The notes under the pieces are model-generated. The model did not search any database and was not told the origin of the DNA. It was given only the letters and a program-made list of their open reading frames with translations. Shown here piece by piece: positions 6,429 through 10,749 of a DNA stretch of 10,749 bases (position 1 is its first letter; the number at the start of each line of letters is the position of its first letter). The DNA is from an uncultured Synergistales bacterium (GTDB lineage Bacteria > Synergistota > Synergistia > Synergistales > Aminobacteriaceae). Made by a program: the position numbers and the translations under genes. The DNA is taken from the NCBI GenBank assembly GCA_937957815.1, contig CALFXN010000485.1, positions 1-10,749 on the forward strand, given 5' to 3'.

Positions 6429-7354
6429 ACGGATCGAGGCCGCGGATCGTCGTCTTCGCCTATAACGAGGTGGGCTACGCATGCCTTTCGGAACTTCTCG
6501 ACAGGGGCGCGAACGTCGTCGGAGTCTTCACCTACCGGGACGACCCCGGCGAGGAGATCTGGTTCTCTTCCGTCGAGCGCCTCGCGCTGGAGGCGAACCT
6601 TCCGACCTACACTCCCATTTCGGTCGACGAACAGGTCCGGAACATCGTCAGGACCCTCGCGCCGGACCTGATCTTTTCGTTCTACTACCGCTCCATGATC
6701 CCGAAGGACATTCTCTCCATCCCGCGCCTCGGGGCCTTCAACATGCACGGATCCCTGCTCCCGAAATACCGCGGCCGGGCCTGCATCAACTGGGCCGTCC
6801 TGCGCGGCGAGAAAGAGACCGGCGCGACGCTTCACACGATGACCGAACGCGCCGACGCGGGCGATATCGTCGACCGGAAGGCCGTTGAGATCGCGTTCGA
6901 GGATACGGCCCAGGATGTCTTCTATAAGGTCGCGGACGCGGCAAGGGACATCCTCGGGAGGTCGCTCGACGCGCTCGAGTCGGGAACGGCCGTCCTCACG
7001 CCACAGGATGAAAGCCAGGCAACGACCTTCGGACGCCGCCATCCCGAGGACGGCAGAATCGACTGGAACAGGAGCGCCTACGAGCTCTACAACCTCATCC
7101 GCGCCGTCACGCACCCTTATCCCGGAGCCTTCACGACCTTTCGCGGGGAGCGCATCTTCGTCTGGAAGGCGCTGGCGCACGCGGAATCGTGGCACGAACT
7201 GCCTGGTTCCGTTGTCGCGCTTTCGCCGCTGCGCGTCGTCACGGGAAATGGAATTCTCGAAATCACGAGGCTCCAGCCCGAAGGCGAGGACGAAATCGAC
7301 GGCACGGTCTTCGCCGAGTACAATCTGACGCACGACTCGCGCTTCGGTTCGTAG
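6425..7354 (+). CDS. arnA: UDP-L-Ara4N formyltransferase, stand-alone N-terminal half of ArnA
   Basis: A 309-residue formyltransferase matching the N-terminal domain (about 304 residues) of the two-domain ArnA of E. coli. It uses N10-formyltetrahydrofolate to formylate UDP-L-Ara4N, a step that drives the pathway forward. The catalytic triad is visible: N106 and H108 in FNMHGSLLPKYRGRACINWA and D144 in RADAGDIV. The C-terminal subdomain contains FGRRHPEDGRIDW (202-214) and the RAVTHPYPGAFT block (226-237), as in ArnA and methionyl-tRNA formyltransferase. The amino terminus lacks the tRNA-type features of Fmt, and the ArnA-like residues are continuous. It ends in a true TAG stop and does not read on into the decarboxylase, which starts 97 bp later, in a different frame relation and with its own ribosome-binding site. 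The start overlaps the arnC stop in an ATGA. Confidence 0.92.
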   Translation: MNGSRPRIVVFAYNEVGYACLSELLDRGANVVGVFTYRDDPGEEIWFSSVERLALEANLPTYTPISVDEQVRNIVRTLAPDLIFSFYYRSMIPKDILSIPRLGAFNMHGSLLPKYRGRACINWAVLRGEKETGATLHTMTERADAGDIVDRKAVEIAFEDTAQDVFYKVADAARDILGRSLDALESGTAVLTPQDESQATTFGRRHPEDGRIDWNRSAYELYNLIRAVTHPYPGAFTTFRGERIFVWKALAHAESWHELPGSVVALSPLRVVTGNGILEITRLQPEGEDEIDGTVFAEYNLTHDSRFGS

Positions 7355-7377
7355 TTCTTCCGTCCTCCACGGAATTC

Positions 7378-7406
7378 TTGTCTTTCTCCGGTCCCGACGC
7401 TATACT
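7378..7406 (+). promoter_or_regulatory. Candidate internal promoter between the two ArnA halves
   Basis: TTGTCT (4 of 6 bases of the -35 consensus) at 7378-7383 and TATACT (5 of 6 of the -10) at 7401-7406 are separated by exactly 17 bp. Transcription would begin near 7413 and give a leader of about 40 nt before ATG7452. It could drive the decarboxylase, arnD and ugd apart from the upstream genes. Confidence 0.5.
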
Positions 7407-7420
7407 CTCGCCGGACCGGA
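7387..7420. repeat. Inverted repeat centred on the internal -10 element
   Basis: TCCGGTCC at 7387-7394 and GGACCGGA at 7413-7420 are perfect reverse complements with an 18-bp gap. The dyad centre coincides with the middle of the TATACT hexamer. A second overlapping pairing, TTTCTCCG (7383-7390) with CGGAGAAA (7421-7428), shares the left arm. This could be an operator or an RNA structure formed on read-through. Confidence 0.4.
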
Positions 7421-7451
7421 CGGAGAAAACGGGAAACGGAGGAACGACCGC

Positions 7452-8468
7452 ATGCGAATTCTGGTACTCGGCGCCAACGGATTCATCGGCTCTCACCTCG
7501 TGGGACGCCTGCTCGCGACAACCGACTGGGACGTCACGACCTTCGACCTCGGTGGGAACAACCTGGAGACGTTCGCGTCGGACAGGCGGTTTTCGTTCAG
7601 AAAAGGGGACATTTTCGAGTCCGACGACTGGATCGACGCCCGCGTGCGGGACCACGACGTCGTTCTTCCGCTCGTTGGCGTCGCCAAGCCCGCATTCTAC
7701 GTCACGCACCCCGTCCGGACGTTCGAACTGGACTTCGAACAGAATCTCAAGATCGTCCGCATGTGCGTGACGCACCGGAAACGGGTGGTCTTCCCTTCGA
7801 CGTCCGAAGTCTACGGCATGAGCCCCGACGCGGAACTCAGCGAGGACTCGAGCCCCCTCACCGTCGGCCCGATCTCGCAGATGCGGTGGATCTACAGCGC
7901 GTCGAAGCAGCTCATGGATCGCGTGATCGCCGCATACGGCCAGGAAGAAGGCCTTCGCTTCACGCTCTTCCGCCCCTTCAACTGGATCGGTCCGAGGCTC
8001 GACACCTTCGAGGACGCTGAAACAGGCTCGGCGCGTTCGATCACGCAATTCGTCCACGACGCGCTGACGCATCGCCGCATCACGCTCGTGAACGGCGGAT
8101 CGCAACGCCGGAGCTTCACATACATCGACGACGGCATCGAAGGGCTCGTATCGATTCTCAGGAACGAGGACGGGCGGGCGGAGGGAGAGATCTTCAACAT
8201 CGGCAATCCCGCAAACAACGCATCGATCAGGGAACTCGCGGAACTCATCCTCGACATCATGGGCGAGTTCCCGGCATTCCGCGACGCCGCGAGAGAGACC
8301 CGCCTCGTCGACCAACCTGCCGCGCAGTTCTACGGTCCGGGGTATGCGGACATGCAGAACAGGATTCCCTCGATCGGGAAAATGACGAACCTTCTCGGCT
8401 GGCGCCCGAAGGTTCCGTTGCGCGAGGCCGTTCGCCTGACGCTTTCGGCGATGGTTCCGAATGACTGA
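7452..8468 (+). CDS. arnA: UDP-glucuronate oxidative decarboxylase, stand-alone C-terminal half of ArnA
   Basis: A 338-residue short-chain dehydrogenase of the extended NDP-sugar type, equivalent to the C-terminal domain of E. coli ArnA. It oxidises UDP-glucuronate with NAD+ and releases CO2 to give the UDP-4-keto-pentose used by ArnB. The NAD-binding GANGFIG motif is at 7-13. FPSTSEVYG (114-122) carries T117, S118 and E119. Y148 and K152 form the YxxxK pair in RWIYSASKQ. R304 in QNRIPSI matches the arginine (R619 in E. coli ArnA) that separates the decarboxylase from simple epimerases. LFRPFNWIGPRLD (172-184) and INGNP-like NIGNPANNAS (249-258) are also ArnA-specific. A GGAGG at 7438-7442 precedes ATG7452. 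The 3' end overlaps arnD by 8 bp. A UDP-xylose synthase would have a similar fold but not these ArnA blocks. It may be annotated as bifunctional ArnA elsewhere; it has only one activity. Confidence 0.92.
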   Translation: MRILVLGANGFIGSHLVGRLLATTDWDVTTFDLGGNNLETFASDRRFSFRKGDIFESDDWIDARVRDHDVVLPLVGVAKPAFYVTHPVRTFELDFEQNLKIVRMCVTHRKRVVFPSTSEVYGMSPDAELSEDSSPLTVGPISQMRWIYSASKQLMDRVIAAYGQEEGLRFTLFRPFNWIGPRLDTFEDAETGSARSITQFVHDALTHRRITLVNGGSQRRSFTYIDDGIEGLVSILRNEDGRAEGEIFNIGNPANNASIRELAELILDIMGEFPAFRDAARETRLVDQPAAQFYGPGYADMQNRIPSIGKMTNLLGWRPKVPLREAVRLTLSAMVPND

Positions 8469-9375
8469 CGCGACGCTCGGCATCAAGGTCGACGTCGATA
8501 CTCTCCGGGGATACCTCGAGGGCGTTCCCGCGTTGCTCGCTCTCTTCCGGAAGCGCGGGATCCGGGCTTCGTTCTTTTTTTCGATGGGACCGGACAACTC
8601 GGGAAAGGCGATCCGCCGCGTCTTCAGGCCCGGATTCCTCGCGAAGATGCTCCGCACGAAGGCCCCGAGTACGTACGGTTTCCGGACGCTGCTCTACGGG
8701 ACGCTGCTCCCGGCCCCGATGATCGTCTCAACCGATCCCGGCATCCTCGCGAACGCCGCCGCCGAGGGACACGACTGCGGCGTTCACTGCTGGGACCACG
8801 TGAAATGGCAGGACCGTCTGCCGAAGCTGTCCGAAGGCGAGATCCGCAGGGATTTCGCGCGCGCCTTCGATCTCTTCCGTTCCGTGACGGGGCGGGCCGC
8901 GAAATCGTGCGCCGCTCCGGGCTGGCAGACGACGCCCGCGAGCCTTTCCGTACAGGACGGATTCGACCTCGACTACGCGAGCGATGTCCGGAAGGGACGG
9001 CACCCCTTCTACCCGAAGGCGGGAGGACGGACTTTCAAGACGCTTCAGCTTCCGACGACGCTGCCGACGCTCGACGAGATCTACGGCACGATGCCCGAGT
9101 CGGACATTCCGGAGCGTTATGCGGCGCAATTGAAGCCCGGGTTCAATCTGCATACGATCCACGCGGAGATGGAGGGACTCGGTCAGATGAATCTCTTCGA
9201 ACGGATTCTCGATCGCTGCGCGGAGGCCGGCGCCGTCTTCTCGGCGCTCGACGATATCGCGGCCCGGTGCGAAGGCACGCTCGCTCCCGTCTGCGGGGTA
9301 GCGGCCGGACGTCTCGCCGGAAGGGCTGGAACGCTGACGATCCAGATGACCGCATGTGAGGAGGAACGGAGATGA
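8461..9375 (+). CDS. arnD: 4-deoxy-4-formamido-L-arabinose-phosphoundecaprenol deformylase ArnD
   Basis: A 304-residue NodB-like polysaccharide deacetylase (E. coli ArnD is 296). It removes the formyl group from undecaprenyl-phosphate-linked Ara4FN, the step after ArnC and before flipping. The metal and catalytic aspartates D11 and D13 lie in GIKVDVDTLRGYLEGVP. The two metal-binding histidines are H109 and H113 in GVHCWDHVKWQD. The AAPGW motif is at 151-155, LPTTLPTLDEIYG at 197-209, and HTIHAEMEG at 231-239. All of these are in the order seen in ArnD, including FSMGPDNSG (40-48). No signal peptide is evident. The start overlaps the decarboxylase stop by 8 bp with only a weak ribosome-binding site, so translation is probably coupled. 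The stop overlaps the ugd start in an ATGA. Nothing appears missing from the active site. Confidence 0.92.
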   Translation: MTDATLGIKVDVDTLRGYLEGVPALLALFRKRGIRASFFFSMGPDNSGKAIRRVFRPGFLAKMLRTKAPSTYGFRTLLYGTLLPAPMIVSTDPGILANAAAEGHDCGVHCWDHVKWQDRLPKLSEGEIRRDFARAFDLFRSVTGRAAKSCAAPGWQTTPASLSVQDGFDLDYASDVRKGRHPFYPKAGGRTFKTLQLPTTLPTLDEIYGTMPESDIPERYAAQLKPGFNLHTIHAEMEGLGQMNLFERILDRCAEAGAVFSALDDIAARCEGTLAPVCGVAAGRLAGRAGTLTIQMTACEEERR

Positions 9376-10694
9376 AACTGGCGGTTGTGGGAACGGGGTA
9401 CGTCGGACTCGTGACCGGCGTGTGCCTCGCGAAATTCGGCAACGACGTGACCTGCATCGACTCGAACGAACAGAAGATCGAATCCCTCAGGCGGGGGATC
9501 GTCCCGTTCTACGAACCCGGCCTCGCGGAAATCATCGAAAATACGACGGAATCGGGGCGACTCACCTTTTCGACCGATCTCGCGACGGCCGTCCACGACG
9601 CCCTGATGTGCTTCATCACCGTCGGCACTCCGTCGCTGCCCGACGGGAGGGCGGACCTCAACGGCGTCGAATCCGTCGCACGGACGATCGGACGGACCAT
9701 GGACGACTACAAACTCGTCGTCGTCAAGTCGACCGTCCCGGTATCTACGTGCGACCGCGTCCGGAACGCCATCGCCGAGGAACTCCAGCAGCGCGGAAAG
9801 GACATTCCGTTCGACGTGGCGTCGAATCCTGAATTCCTCCGGGAGGGCAACGCCGTTCGCGACTTCCTCGAACCGGACCGCGTCGTCATCGGCGTGGACA
9901 CTCCGCGCGCGGAGGAGTGCATGCGGAAGCTCTATTCGTTCCTGCCGCTCGAAAAGTGCATCCTCATGGACGTCCATTCGTCGGAGATGACGAAATACGC
10001 CGCGAACGCAATGCTCGCAACGCGCATCTCGTTCATGAACGAAGTCGCCGCGATCTGCGAACGCGTCGGCGCGGACGTCGAGAAGGTCCGCGTCGGGATC
10101 GGATCGGACCCCAGGATCGGATACCAGTTTCTCTCCCCGGGCTGCGGCTACGGCGGCTCGTGCTTCCCGAAGGACATCCGGGCCCTGAAGGAGTTCGCAC
10201 GGAACGAAAACTACGAACCGAAGATCCTCCAGGCCGTCGAGGACGTCAACGAAGACCAGAAGCATCTTCTTTTCAGGAAGATGGAGCAGCACTTCGGTTC
10301 GCTCAGGGGAAAAACCATCGGCATCTGGGGGCTCGCGTTCAAGCCTCAGACATCGGACACCCGCGAGGCTCCCGCACAGAGCCTGATTCTCGATCTCGTA
10401 CGCGCGGGAGCACGCGTCCTCGCGCACGATCCGAAGGCCATCGACGAGACGCGCGAGTCCCTCGGGGAGCTCCATGGCGTCATCTACGTCAACAACCAGT
10501 ACGATGCGGTCAACGGCGCGGACGCGCTCGCGCTCGTCACCGAATGGGACACCTACAAGCAGCCGGACTTCCGCAGAATAAGAACGCTCTTGTTCACGCC
10601 GATCCTCTTCGACGGCAGAAACCAGTATTCCCCAGCCGAGATGAAGGCGCTCGGGTTCAGATACTTCTCGATCGGCCGCCCGGACGTTTCATGA
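9372..10694 (+). CDS. ugd: UDP-glucose 6-dehydrogenase
   Basis: A 440-residue cytoplasmic enzyme that oxidises UDP-glucose twice with NAD+ to UDP-glucuronate, the precursor of L-Ara4N. The Rossmann motif GTGYVGL is at 7-13 with D30 closing the first half. SNPEFLREGNAVRDF (151-165) holds E154. The TKYAANAMLATRISFMNE helix (207-224) holds K208. The catalytic cysteine is C264 in GCGYGGSCFPKD. The C-terminal UDP-binding domain shows GLAFKPQTSDTREAPA (320-335) and FDGRNQY (413-419). Length and motifs fit the long bacterial Ugd class. GAGGAACGGAG precedes ATG9372, which overlaps the arnD stop. In E. coli ugd lies apart from the arn operon; here it is the seventh consecutive gene of the cluster and supplies the first committed step. 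Confidence 0.95.
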   Translation: MKLAVVGTGYVGLVTGVCLAKFGNDVTCIDSNEQKIESLRRGIVPFYEPGLAEIIENTTESGRLTFSTDLATAVHDALMCFITVGTPSLPDGRADLNGVESVARTIGRTMDDYKLVVVKSTVPVSTCDRVRNAIAEELQQRGKDIPFDVASNPEFLREGNAVRDFLEPDRVVIGVDTPRAEECMRKLYSFLPLEKCILMDVHSSEMTKYAANAMLATRISFMNEVAAICERVGADVEKVRVGIGSDPRIGYQFLSPGCGYGGSCFPKDIRALKEFARNENYEPKILQAVEDVNEDQKHLLFRKMEQHFGSLRGKTIGIWGLAFKPQTSDTREAPAQSLILDLVRAGARVLAHDPKAIDETRESLGELHGVIYVNNQYDAVNGADALALVTEWDTYKQPDFRRIRTLLFTPILFDGRNQYSPAEMKALGFRYFSIGRPDVS

Positions 10695-10749
10695 CGGACG
10701 CAATCCTCAACGACTCAGGCACGGCGCGTCTTCGCCTCGGTCACCCCTG
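10691..10749 (+). CDS. Start of an unidentified gene running off the right edge
   Basis: An ATG at 10691 overlaps the ugd stop in the same ATGA arrangement used at 4301, 6425 and 9372. It opens a frame of 19 codons (MTDAILNDSGTARLRLGHP) without a stop before the window ends. No strong ribosome-binding site is present, so translation would depend on coupling to ugd. The peptide is too short to identify. The arrangement suggests one more member of the arn transcript, possibly another envelope or sugar gene, but it could also be a chance frame. Confidence 0.45.
   Translation, partial: MTDAILNDSGTARLRLGHP

Overview
The window reads as GC-rich chromosomal DNA of a Gram-negative bacterium. The main reason is a nearly complete gene set for making 4-amino-4-deoxy-L-arabinose (L-Ara4N) and attaching it to lipid A, which needs an outer membrane with lipopolysaccharide. 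The gene order differs from Enterobacteriaceae and Pseudomonas: ugd is inside the cluster, arnT comes first, and ArnA is two separate proteins. An apparent UPF0182 C-terminus at the left edge also argues against a gammaproteobacterium. I cannot name the phylum from sequence alone; Desulfobacterota-like or Nitrospirota-like lineages would be plausible.

Layout. Positions 3-284 hold the C-terminal end of a gene running in from the left, probably UPF0182. After a 127-bp intergenic region with a good sigma70-type promoter (-10 inside a perfect inverted repeat) comes a membrane-anchored lytic transglycosylase (412-1161, +). Convergent to it are two minus-strand genes, likely one transcript: a small four-helix ArnE/ArnF-like flippase subunit (2534 down to 2163) and a PAS-GGDEF diguanylate cyclase (2103 down to 1198). 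Across a 120-bp divergent region the plus-strand cluster starts: arnT (2655-4304), arnB (4301-5479), arnC (5493-6428), the formyltransferase half of ArnA (6425-7354), the decarboxylase half of ArnA (7452-8468), arnD (8461-9375) and ugd (9372-10694). A further frame opens at 10691 with an ATGA overlap and leaves the window.

How the genes work together. Ugd oxidises UDP-glucose to UDP-glucuronate. The ArnA decarboxylase makes the UDP-4-keto-pentose, ArnB aminates it to UDP-L-Ara4N and the ArnA formyltransferase formylates it. ArnC moves the formylated sugar to undecaprenyl phosphate, ArnD removes the formyl group, the ArnE/F-like protein would help flip the lipid-linked sugar, and ArnT transfers it to lipid A in the periplasm. 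This lowers the negative charge of the outer membrane and is classically linked to polymyxin and cationic-peptide resistance.

The pathway itself is known. The points worth a second look are the split ArnA with a candidate internal promoter and dyad between the halves, the single flippase subunit transcribed with a cysteine-rich PAS-GGDEF protein, and the palindromic operator candidate upstream of the transglycosylase. I see no tRNA, rRNA, CRISPR array, insertion sequence or clear rho-independent terminator, and no stretch over 300 bases without a gene.
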